Shown one piece after another: positions 1 to 12,700 of a DNA stretch of 64,000 bases (its first letter is position 1; each line of letters opens with the position of its first letter). Below the pieces are notes generated by a model. The model worked only from the letters and a program-made list of their open reading frames with translations. It had not been told where the DNA came from and did no database searches. The position numbers were made by a program, and so were the translations under genes. The stretch comes from Buxus sempervirens (taxonomy: Eukaryota; Streptophyta; Magnoliopsida; Buxales; Buxaceae): NCBI GenBank assembly GCA_947561395.2, contig OX387192.1, forward strand, positions 11,506,221 through 11,570,220. The letters run 5' to 3'.

Positions 1-622
1 CTTAAACCTCGGCTGATACCCGGAAGTATTGGCCAAGTCAACTCAGTATCGGCTCGAAGCAAGCCAATACCCTCCACCGATATGAGAGATTGTGTTCGAA
101 CCCCTTTAACTCAGATAAACTCGTCTGAGTTTGGCCGAGATGGATACAACTCGAGCGATACTGAGGTCGTATTGCCCGAGTTGTGTTGGTCATGGGCGGT
201 ACCAACAGGGTACTGCTCGAGAGCTTTCTGGCGAGTGAATAAATTAAAAACAAAAGAAGAAGAAGAAGAAGAATAAATTATTTAATGCATTTTCTACATG
301 TTACTATTGGGGCATTGAACACTGCATATTTTGCTTATTTCTTCATTACTAATTTTAATAGTTGAATAAATATTTTGTCCTATGACAAAACCTTCACATA
401 AATTGACATGTCATAAAGTTTTTAATTCATCTGGATGAAACTTACACATGTCAATTCCACTACTTTTGCTGCTCAATTTAAAGTCCATGATTCACAATAA
501 ACCAGTAACTTAAAAGAACCATAAATCAAACTGAAATTGTAATTCTCTATGAAAATTAACCAAATAATATGAAAATTAAAATATACAGTAAAAAATCTAT
601 TTAAATTGGTTAGAATAATAAC
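1..622. other. ARA1 intron 21 (partial) with GC-richer repeat-like insert
   Basis: No ARA1 exon is recognisable here. Positions 1-245 are GC-richer than the surroundings and contain recurring CTCGG/GAGT words (for example GCCGAGATGG and CTCGAGCGAT). They are followed by an A-rich tract and a GAA microsatellite at about 255-273, which resembles a dispersed repeat with an A-rich tail. The family was not recognised. Confidence 0.4.
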
Positions 623-710
623 CATGAGCAGCCGCTATGGCCGACATAGTGGCAACCTCCACTGCAGCAGAAGAAGATACACCTTTGCCTTCTGGAACTG
701 CAGAAGAAAC
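623..710 (-). CDS. ARA1: ARA1 exon 21 (residues 634-663), GHMP ATP-binding loop
   Basis: Encodes [20 protein letters not shown] and TMSAIAAAH plus one base of Gly. [11 protein letters not shown] is GHMP motif 2, the glycine/serine-rich phosphate-binding loop. The acceptor is AACCTGAG-like CAG; the donor is the weak-looking GTTATTAT. No later exon was found in 1-622, so the next exon (QKVENHIVGAPCG region in homologues) must lie to the left. Confidence 0.93.
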
Positions 711-3700
711 CTGAGTGGCCCATGTCAAACAATTGGTAATTGTTGATGGTTTGTACATATATTGTTGACTACTATGATGGTCAAATTTAATAGAAAGAAA
801 ATAAGATATTCAGAATCAGACAAATAAAAATAGTTCTCCAACAAAAACTGAATTATATTGCCAGGGTATCTCCAAAGTATTTGCTAAAAAAAGTTTCCGG
901 TATGGAGCTGCTGATCAAAAAGTTCATGTGAGTTCATAGATGAGGAACAACAGTTTACAAAGAAACAATAATATCAGAAGCCTCAAGCTGCACTCAGGAT
1001 TGTTTGGGAAGTGGATCAATTCATCTGTTCCTTTATCCAAAAAAGGGTATTTCTAGTTTGCATAATCCAATCATTGATCCCAAAAATTTCTACAAATTAG
1101 ATAAGTTGCTAGTATAGTTCCCTATCCATGATTCCAATTTTCTACTGGAATATAGTAGGAATCCCCAAGATGGGTAGAAATCGAATGAATTGCACAACAT
1201 AATTAGTAAAGTCTTGAGTCTTGACATGTAAAAAATGGAATACTAACATGAACCATGAGGCACCCAGAACCTTATCATCAAATCTTCACCTTGGAGCTCT
1301 AGTTGATTGCATGGTTTCCATCACTAACCTTTGATGCAAGTGCCACAAAGAAGGATCCAATGCAAATTGATCGCTTAAGCGGTGTTTCCAGAATTTGGTA
1401 AATTAAGTGGCTTGAAAATTGTTCTGGACTATAATAGTAAGCAGCTTCTGTCAACCACTTGCCACTGGAGTAACACCATCCACTCATTTTTTTTTTTTTT
1501 GGGGGGTAGAAGTGACACCATCCACTCCAATATACAGAAAAGTCTCTGATTTCCTCATCATATATGTTATGAATTAAATTATATATTTGACCAAAATGAT
1601 CATTCAATATGAGCTTACAACAATATTTGGTCCCAGTATATGGGTCTGAACATTAAAAGATAATAATAATTTTATCTTTAAAAAAAGGTCCCCAGCCCGA
1701 CTTCGCTTCCCAACTCAAAAAAAAAAAAAGGAGTTATTTACATTATTTATATTGGTTTATGGAACTTGCTATCTGAAATGACACACAAACATTCCCATTT
1801 GCATTGCAAAGTGACCGCCCCCTTTATCCATATGGTACCAGTTGGACAATACCAAATCCAAGTTTTTGTCCAGTTCTTGAAATCTCACATGAAGTGAGAA
1901 AAACAAAGCCACTGATTCTCATATATTCAACCAAGTTATCAATAACCTTAAATTAGTAAAGAAAGAAATCTTAAACAAAGATATGGAAACCATATTTAAG
2001 ATAAAAGTAGAGGACAAGAAGTAGAAAAGATGTTGACTTTTTAATAAAGGCATTGCAATACAATAGGGTATATCATGATAGAGGATGATAACAACTATTA
2101 AGCATGGTAAGCTTTTACTAAAATAAAGTTTATACTTAATTGCATGTCTATTAAAAGGAACCACAAAGCTGAAGGCACACTTCTATTTTATTGCAGCATA
2201 AATAAAAAGCATAAAAGGGGGGAAGGGAAAGAAGATTATATATATAGACATATATAATCATATATACTGTAATTGAACATAGAATATGAATTCTGACATA
2301 TTACACAATATATGCAGGTTCGAAAATGGAGGGAGATCTATACCAGTATGCTGATACTATCATCAAAACGTACACCCAGTTCGATCATTAAAACTAGAAT
2401 AGTCCCCGCAACATATGCTGCCCACCTAAAACATTACAAATACAAATAGGTTACTGCAATACTATTTACAAATGAAAAAATGGCTCAAAAAAAGTATAAG
2501 ATGACCCACTTTTGGGAAGGATCTTGGGCAAAGTATTTGTTTGCCTTTTCATATGACAGAGGTTGATCACCATCCATGAAATCATTCAAATCCATGTCAA
2601 AGGTCGGTCCACGGTTGCTCAATTCCGACCCATATGATACCTGAAACCACCAAAAGTGAAAAATTAAATATTAAAATAATTCAAGATAAAAACAATATAT
2701 ATATATATATATATTCAAAATAGCCGGAAGGGAATAAGCCAACTGCAAAAAAATGACTTTTTTTGGGCATTATTGGCAGAACAGGATTTGCACTTCTGCT
2801 GACTAAAAGGCTAAATGTGATAGCATGTTATAGTTATCATTGTATAAAAAACACACACAGAGAAATGTTTGTGTGTGTGTGAAAACATGTTGTTACAGAT
2901 TTTTCACATTCAAAAACAACAATAGGTGCCAAGGATCTAGTGAGATATTTAAGTAAAAAATAAAACTCAAGTCCGAGCTCTAGGACATTAAAATATATGA
3001 GGTTAGAAAAGAATGATACCACAATCAGACTTGGGCTCAGAGAAACTTCAGGTGCCAATTATACAAAGTTCAAGTATTATGCCACAAACTGAATTATCTA
3101 TTCCCTTTTCTTTATTTCTTCTGAAGGGTAATGAAGAGATAATATAAATAGTAGAAGATAAGAATGTACAAGATCAGCTCAAAAAATATGAACCAACACA
3201 AGATATAAACAAATAAAACTCCAACCCCTGATATCCGAGAAGACCCTCTACAAAAACCCCAAAAAAAAAAAGCTCTCCACGGGACCTATGCACCTCTGAC
3301 TAGCCTATACCCATGGCATCATCAGCATGTGAGCCCACAAAAAGAACAGGTCAATGAAACTGAATTATCTATTCCTAATTAATCACACACAGCAAAACAT
3401 TGATCAGATTATGAAAGGATATATAAACTGCAATAGCAGGTCTAGCCAAGTGGTTATAAAGATTTAAATACTGATAAAAAGGAAGTAATCTAGTGACATC
3501 TATTATGAGAGTTGCAAATGGCAACATAACCATGAGAATGGGGACTTCTAGTACATGTTTTGCTAGTTTATTCCTTATAAAGGTAATACTGATCAAAGCA
3601 AAAGAGAATATATGCTTGGTAATTCCAAAGGATGTCTCACAATATTCAAGAGCAGTACAAATGGTTTTCCCTAACAATTCAAAAAATCAAAACATTCATG

Positions 3701-6700
3701 CAATTGATGGTGCTGACTGGGACTAACATATTAGAAGAGATCATGGTCTGAGATTAGGATTGTTAGAGGCTGATAAATAATGACATTAAAGGGCGATTTT
3801 CATTTTAAAAACTTTGGTTCTTCATGATTTCATGTCATTTCTTTTCATCAAATACAATAATTACTAAATAAGGTCACTTAATCAGGCTTCAGGTTGATCA
3901 CGCTGAACGTCAACCAATGGCTTGCATTAAGATAGTAATAGTGCATGCCTGGGAAACTAATTAATTTGAACAGGAATGTGAAAAAAGATTAACTTAGCAT
4001 TAGAAATGAAATATCATTAGTAAAATTATTCATTGATCAAATTAACAGTTACAATTAAGTGCTCTGACAACGTTTAATACTGGAAGCAAATCAGTACAGC
4101 CTCCCTCCTTTGCTGAGGCTTGCAATAGGCAATGCACAAAATATGTGCCAAAAAGAAACAACTAAGGCAACGTTAAAGAATCAGCAACAAATTCATCAGG
4201 GCTAGTAACGTACAATTTGCAGCACAGGAGTCACTCCATAATGCTGTCGAGCTTGGGCATGTTTCCACAGCTTTTGTTTGCTTGGACAATTCTTTTGAAC
4301 AGCAGCATGGCAGGCTTCTCTAATAGGCATCTGAGAAAAATCATGTGAGAAACAATATTATCAAATTACTTAATAAGAAAAATTATAAGCAACTCTGAAC
4401 ATGATTGACCAAGGATTAATTTGATGATAGGGCCAAACTTGATGAGGGTAGCTAAAATAATGCAAATGCTAAGCCTTATGGCAGAAAGATGCAGGAGCAT
4501 CCATTTCACTGTAACCTATTACCATAGTTTAATTTAAATCATTACTGTTACGGGTAATGTTTATGCTCCTGCACACAGTGTTTCAATTTTTTCAACTTTT
4601 AGCATTCAGTTATGAGGTGTTCCGGTTTTTATGTTATTTTTGCTCAAGTTTAAAAGTAAGGCTGAGATTAGAAGTAGTTTATTGTTGGAGATCTCCTTCT
4701 TTTCCCTGGCTGGATAAACGTGTAGATTTGGTTTTATTTGCCCTTTATTTGTCTATTTTCATTTCTACCCTTGATCAAGTGTTATTCCTGTTGATTCAAG
4801 TAATCTTTTCAGCATCAAATTTGGTAACCAAGGTAAATAGATCCTGGCTTTCCTGCTATGGCAGCAAGGAGAGAGCTGAGCCCAACAAAAGCAAGACATT
4901 ACAGAAGCAAAGGATGATCAAGCAACATATGTGAGACCAAAACCTATAACTTAAAAGAGTATACAGAAGCCTAAATGAAATACCAAAGGGCAATCGCCAC
5001 CTTTAGATATACCAAGGAGGGTTTGAGGAAAATGAAGTAGATTTTGCAGAAGACATGTTTCATGGCCTTATGGTTTGAGAACAACCTGAATGTGGTGTAT
5101 TATAAGAGCAGTTGATGAGGGGACTTGTTTCAAAAGTGGTGTGTTAAGGATTGAGGTTTCTAATTTTGATGGTACACGGCATGCTGCAGATTTAATTGAT
5201 TAGGAAGCTACTCTAGAAAATTATTTTAACAGAAACTCACAGTGGAAGATCAAAAGATGCTGCTTGTAAAAATAAAGTTGAAGGATTCTATTCTAAAGTT
5301 ATGGAAACAGTACGAAGAGCATTGTAGCAGGCAAAGACAGTAAAAGATCAGCTACAGGGAGCATACGAAGGTGAAATTTTCCAAGTAATTTATTCTGGCT
5401 GATCATACCCTAGAACTTCATAAGAAATTCCATGGATTGCAACAATATGACATGAGTGAGTAGGTGTATACATTGGAGTTCAATAAATCATCTATTCAGT
5501 GAGGGCCAAAAAAGACTAACGGGCAGCTCAAAGAAAGATATATTTCTGGCTTGAGGATTTCAACTATAATAAGATGGGAATTAGAGCTACCAACATTGAA
5601 GATGCTTACCAATATGCTCTTCAATCAAAGGAACATGTTGCTGTTCTAGGCCCACCATAGAGCACAATTATTCACACACATACACAACAAATACTAGGAA
5701 TTATGCGGCACATCTAGGTGTATAAAGTGGTCAATCAGAAATTTGAAGTGATCAAACATCTGAGTACTCAACTAGACAGGTCTGTAAACCATATGGAAGT
5801 CAATAGGGCTGAAAGGGGCAAGAATTGAGCACAGTCATGGTTTAATACTCAAACTCGTAGCAGTTCTTGCATGGGAACAGCCAGAATATATATATCCCGT
5901 GTGGATGCTAGGTTATGCTTCTTATAAATCTCCATAAATAATAGTACACTTAACTGAAGTTGATGATGGGGATGTTAGGCATTTGGAGCCAATCTATGAA
6001 CAGCCAGATGTCAAAAAACATGTAGACATTATGCTCATGCAAAAGTTAATGACGGCATCTAAAGTTGACGAAGTTGAAGAATTAAGGATATGCAATTCCA
6101 CCACAAATTTGAAGGAAAGATGTGCAATTTGATTTTGGATGATGAGAGCAACAAGATCATAGTGTCCAAATATGCCATGGATAAGCTGAAGTTGCTATCA
6201 AAATCACCCATATCCTTACAAGGTGCCTAAATTGAAATAATGAAGTTTCTATTGCAAGTTGTTGCTTATTTCAATTTATAATAGATGAAATGATGAAATA
6301 TGTTATGAGATTGCCCAAAAATATGCTTTTCATATACTTTTAGTAATGCTTTGGTCTTAGGATCATGATATGATCCATCTTATGAAAGACAACAAATACA
6401 TTTCCAAAAGAGGATAGAAGTTAACTTCACATCCTGCAGAAGAAGATTTATTCAATTCCCAAAGAACAGCAAGGTTGGATACTTATAATTTGTTAATTTG
6501 ACAGTCATTCAAGAAAGCATAATCTTTTATTTGCCAATTAGGAGGACCATGAAGAAGAAGGTTGAAATAATAACTACACACTCGAGATTCAGGATCTCTG
6601 GAAAGAATTTGATGAGTTAGAAAGTGAATAATTACCTAAATGGTTACCACCAACATAAAGCATAAATGTGAAATTGATCTAGTTCCAAGTGCTCATTTAT

Positions 6701-9700
6701 TTATACAAAGTCACCAAGCTTGGATGAAAAAGAAAATTGGATGAGTTGACTGCAAAGGGACTGGTTCATGAAATCAAGAGCCCTTGTGCTGTTCTTGCTT
6801 GTCTTCAATGTGGAGAGACGCGCAATAGAAAATATAAATGTCAAGCACAGGCCAGCAATTCTAAGGTTGGATGACAAGATAGATATATAAGTTTGTCCAT
6901 TGAATTGTCCAAAATTGGCTTGCACAATGGCTATCAGCAAGTCAGGTTTCATAGTGGTAGCAAGTGGAAGATAGCATTCAAAAGATGAGGTATTCTATAA
7001 GAGTGGCTTTTGGTGCCTTTCAACTTGTGCAATACTCGTACTACAAACTTGATGCTAAACACCCAAATCAACGAAATTTTATCAGATTGTAGGTACAGAT
7101 GAAAAAGGACGAGAAATAGTGATGCAGAGGGATTGGTCCAGGAAAGCAAGATTCAATGTGCTATATTTTTCTTATATGAAGAAGGACAATTCATGGAGAA
7201 TCTGTATGCACGCCCGCCCAATAAACAAGGTAACTGTTAAGTATAGATTTCCACTTCCAAGGTTTACCAACAGATAAGACATGCTGGTTGGTTCCAAAGG
7301 TTTTCTTCAAAACAGGCTTGCGTAGCTACCATTAACAAATCAGAGGCTTGTAATGGCAATGAGTGAAAACAGTGTTTAAGACATCAAAGAATTGCTAGAG
7401 GGTTTTCATATCTTTTGGCTTCTGAGACGTCTAGTTCATTTATACCAATCATGATTGAGATGCTTCACACTCTCTTGAATTTAAATTTCAATGATATTTG
7501 ATTTATAGCCACAACAAGAATGAGTAGTTGCTCCAATTATGCCAAGTCATGGAGGTCCTATACAAGGAGAATATTAATTTGAGGAAACACTTCCATATAA
7601 CTGTGTTGTTTTTGAGATATAACATTTAAGTAAAAGGATTAAAATCAAATAATGGCCTACACCTCAGTTGATGTTCATGGTTTTAACGGGTTGACTTCTT
7701 TCTTAGGATATAATTTTTAAATTAATAATGAGAAATATGATTAAAATGAAAAGGATAAATATACCAGATCACATGGGACTAATGTGGAATGGGAAACCGC
7801 ATATAAGGCAAAAGAAAAGGCCAAAATACATTAAACTCTAGTCAAGAACCATAACTTGTGGCTATATCTCAAAGAAAATCCCAAACTGATGGAATTAAAT
7901 TCCTTCCTTATGCAGACCCAAGATGCCTATATACCAATAATATCATCCAAAATCCACATTCTCTTAAGTTCTCCTCCCTCAAATATACTTCTGTCTCAAG
8001 CTAGCCAAACCACCCATATTGTTGCAAAGAAGATCACATGAGTCAATAACTTGCCTTTCCTTTTAAGGAACAGGAATCTCCACTAATTCACAAGATCAGT
8101 AAGGGTCCTAAGCAAGACCGAACTTACACCCGATAAACCAAAGAAATATGACCAACAGAATCCAACCACCTCACAATGACTAAAGATATTGTCCACTGCC
8201 TCTCCACCTTTGAGACATAATGCAGGCATTGGGAAATACAAATAAGAATTTCATTCTTATTTGGAGATTATCAAGAATGTTTAAACCATTGTGAAATACT
8301 ATCCATGATAAGACCAAAAATTTAAGAGGAGCAAGGGCATGCCAAAGAAACAAGGGAGGAAAACGAAACACATGTTTGGGATTAGAACAGAAGAAGTAAA
8401 ATAAAGAGCAGTTGTAAAAGGAGCCATCAGGGGAAGGGACCATCTACGACTATTAAGCCTTGAAGGATCAATAATAACATGATTTGGATCTTCTAACATA
8501 AACATCAATTTCCTCCATTCTAGAGGTCAAAGATCACGACAACAATGGAGATTCCAAAGCAAGCTTGTAGAGTCCCAAAAAGTATATCAAAGACATAAGG
8601 ATCTGTTACAAGCCTCAATCTGAAAAGTCTAGGGTATTTGTGTGAAAGCAAGGAGTTCCCCCACCAATGAAACAAGTCTAATCCCGGAAGTTTTTAATGA
8701 GCTGAAATAAGCAAAGCCTTGCTCAAGGTTTGCAGCAAGAGGAGCTAGCTCAACATGGCACATTTACAGCTGTAATTATAAGCAAGAAACAAGGAAAATT
8801 GAATCCCTGCAAGATTCCAAAGAAGATTAACTTTAATTCTTATGTAGTGGAGATGCCTGAAAATTAATATTTTAGTCCCATATCCAATGCAGCAGATTTT
8901 TATGAATTCCATCGCTTTGATGGAGTTCAAGATCAGGCGCTTACTCATTAATAAAATTCCAAAGAAGCAAAAGAACATAATTAAATACGTTCTTGGATAC
9001 GAAGGAAGCCCATTCAACACCAAAGCATACAAAACCAAATAGCTAAGCAAATTTTCAAGAAAAGCACTTGGAATTCAAAAGATCTCAGTGAATTATCCCA
9101 GAAATATATGCTCAATTTGTCCATGACTTGTTGGAACTAAATTTTCTCCAAACCAGAGGGGTTGATACAAGAGCATCTTTGTAGAATCCTAAATTTTGAG
9201 GAAATCATAATATAATTGTAAATCTAAATATTGGAAGAATAAAATAAATAAATCTGGAAATTTTGGAAGAAATTTAATGGTTAAAGATGGTATAATAAAG
9301 AAAAGGGTATTTTGGTCATTTCCTAATAGTTCAATTAATAAATTAATTAATTAAACAATTAATAGATCTAGAAAATTTTAATTAGACTGAGTTAGATTAA
9401 ATTTGGATTTAAATAACATGGTGTTTAATTGTAATTATACTTAATGAGGGGCTTTAAATTTGGAAGAAAGGAAGATTTTGGGGTGTTTTTGTAATATTTA
9501 AAAATCGGGATTTCTTTTACATGGGAGCTAGGAGAGAGGATTTAGAAGGAGAGTTGTGATAAACTAGGAAAGTTGGATTAATAGGAAGGTTTCCAAATAC
9601 AATTAGGACTTCTAATTGGGTGATTGTGTAAAAGGAAGGGTTAGAGAGATTTGGGGTTTTCTTTTAGATGATCCTACAATCAAGAGAGAGACAAGAAGGA

Positions 9701-12700
9701 GCTCACGGCTGGGTCTAGAACAAGATAGAAAGAGAGTGATCGGCTAGAGGAAGAAGAAGAAGAAGAAAGAGAAGAAAGAAGGATTTATTGCATTCTAGAA
9801 GTAAGTAGTAACCTTTACAACTTGGAAAAGATTGCATGATTTTATGTTTAATCGATAAATATGGATTCCAAGGGTTTTATTGGATTTATTTTATCTGATT
9901 TGAGGATTTGTATAAATGGTTGGAACATACATGAATTTTACAAGAACTGTCAAGCATGTTTAAAGTGTAGATTTTTATTTGGTTTTGAATGAGATTTATT
10001 ATAAAATCATGTTTTGATGTGTTTGGTATGATCTAGCATGTTTAGAGGATGAGAATACATGATTTTGAAGTGATTAGAGAAGTTGGTTTGGTATTATTTG
10101 AATTTAGATTGAAAATTCACAAAATATAAAAAAAAAACCCAGATTTTTCCAAAATATAACGGACGCCCGACATTTGGCTCAAGCACCAGATCAGGCGCCC
10201 TGGTGAATAAACCGAACACCCGACGTCACTCAAGCGCCCACTCGAGCACTCCGCCTTCGTTTTTTTTTTTTTTTAAAATTCAAACCCGAAAGCTAAATCT
10301 AAAGTTTGACTCAGTGTCCAATGTGTGGTTCGAGCTCCACCTTGAAACCCAGATTTCCCATCACCCAACCTATTGCTAGAGCTCGACAGCGAGCAACCAT
10401 TTACTATTTTGATTTAAACCTGACGCCCGATAAGTGGCTTGAACGCTATATTGAGCACTCAAACCCAGATTTTCAAAAATTCACCAATTTGCCAAGAATT
10501 TATTTTAAAATGATTTTTGAGGGATTCCAATTCATGTACCAATTAGATTAGGGTATTTTGAAGGTGTTTGTACAGGCCTAAATATTATTTGGATTTTTAT
10601 AAAGATTTTGGGTATGTTTTGGTGGAATAGGTGGTTTAAGACTAGAGTAGTAGACTTGGTAGATTTAAAAGGGTTTTTATTGCTTTTCTTTTGTTCCTAC
10701 ATTTTTCTAAAATGGTTTTAAGCATGTTTGGGGGGAGTGTTAAGAATATAATTAAATATATAAAGTTCACCCCTTACTATCAGCTTGAGCTTTTAGTAGG
10801 AACGGTGTTCTACATGGTATCAGAGCCTTTGGCAAACGCTGAGGTCTTGGGTTCAAAACTCCACTCCACCGGTCGAAAAAATAATATTCCACGTGTAGGG
10901 CCTCCCTAAAATGGGTTTGAGTTAGGCGCACATGTGGAGTGAACTTTATATATTTAATTATATTCCTTAACACTCCCCCTCACATGTGGGCCGGACTCAA
11001 ACTTATTTTAGGAAAGCCCTACACGTGGAATTTTTTTTTCTCAATGGATAAAGTGGAGGTTTGAACCCAAGACCTTGGCGTTTTCCTAACCTAGCTTCGA
11101 TACCATATTAAACACCGTTCCTACTAAAAGCTTCACCACCTTGAAATCCAAATTTCCCATTGCCTGACCTGTTGCTCAAGCTCGACAGCAAGCAACCGTT
11201 TACTATTTTGATTTAAACCTGAAGCCTGATATGTGGCTTGAGCGCCATATCAAGCGCCCGAACCCAGATTTTCAGAAATTTACCAATTTGCCTAGAATTT
11301 GATTTTAAAATGATTTTTTACGGATATCAATTCATGTACCAATTAGATTAGGGTATTTTGAAGGTCTTTATACAAGCCTAAGTATTATTTGGATTTTTAT
11401 AAAAATTTTGGATATGTTTTGGTGGAATATGTGGTTTAAGACTAGATTAGTGGACTTGGTGGATTTAAAGGGGTTTTTATTGCTTTATTTGGTTCCTACA
11501 GTTTTATAAAATGGTTTTAAGCATGTTTTAAACTCCGGAACTATTCAAATTTATATACAACAGATTTTGGGTATTTGATTGGATATTTATGGTTTATTGA
11601 AATTAGTGGACTTATGAAATATAGTTGGTTTTTCAATGAAAGTAAGGATATTTGATTTCTCCATAAGGGAGCATTTATGCTATGAGGGCAATGATTGTTA
11701 GTTATAATCATGAAGGAACGACTTATGATAATTATTGATCTATGTTTTCAAACTATATAAATGCTTTTGGTTGACTTGTGTCTAGCGGGCTTAGCTCATT
11801 ATGGATCCATAGTTTAGGTAGATTGTGATGTCTGTCTATCTTTGTTTGAATTAAATTTAGTTCCATTTATGCGTTTCCTCCAAGAAGGAGAGGCTATTCT
11901 AAGGAATGAGCTGCAACAATCCGTTTTCACCAAGATCATGAGGTCTTTTGTTAGATATGTTGCAATTTTGTTATTTGATTGGATTGTACTCGCCAACTTA
12001 ATACCTATATCAGGTTTAAATAATCCATGGAGTAAAGCAAAGCCCAAAACCCAGAGTAGGCTGGCTTCGTGATGACTGAAACCCAAAGTAGGCCGGTTCA
12101 TCATGTAAGAGTGTGAGGTGGTGATTGGGACTAGGGTTAACCTATCAAAGTGGTCATATTTCACAAGTCCGGTGATGTCACAATTGTGTTTTCTCATTCA
12201 TTCATTGGTTATTGGTATTTGAATTACCGGAGTACCTCATGAAAATGGACTTCCAAAATTATATAGACTGTTTTCTCTCATGCCTGTTACTGCTTATTAG
12301 GATTTTATATCTTATACCAATTTTTAATGTTTTGTTTTCACTTGGAGAGGACGTGCAAATTGGTGTAGATAATACAAAGGGTACAGCAAAGGACCTTAAA
12401 TGAGCACTTTATAGCTTATTAGATTTATTTTATATTTTGTTAGGAGAGTTGTTTGAGTTGTTTATTTTATTTAGGGATTTGTTAGAGACATGATGGTTAG
12501 TTAGTTTACCCTTTTGAGTTCAGATCTGATGTGCTTAGTTTTGGAAATTTATGTTAAGGATTTTCATCACTTTTATATTGAATTAATGAATGAGTTGTTT
12601 CAATTTTGGCGTACTTTGATTTACCTTTATCCTATTATGCTTTTGTTCTAAATTGTTTGTTATCACTAAGTAATGCTTTGATCAGGAAAAAAAATACCTG

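Noticed and set aside
1-276. Overlapping ORFs of 64-71 codons at the left edge
   Set aside because: GC-rich dispersed-repeat-like sequence with open frames on both strands and no domain; also does not match the expected next ARA1 exon.
4557-4934. 125-codon hydrophobic ORF on the plus strand
   Set aside because: It lies inside an ARA1 intron, has no recognisable domain or conserved motif, and sits just before a decayed gypsy element; low-complexity hydrophobic composition is expected by chance here.
11814-12197. 127-codon minus-strand ORF
   Set aside because: Located in repeat copy A, overlapped by an ORF on the other strand, and not conserved in the other copies.
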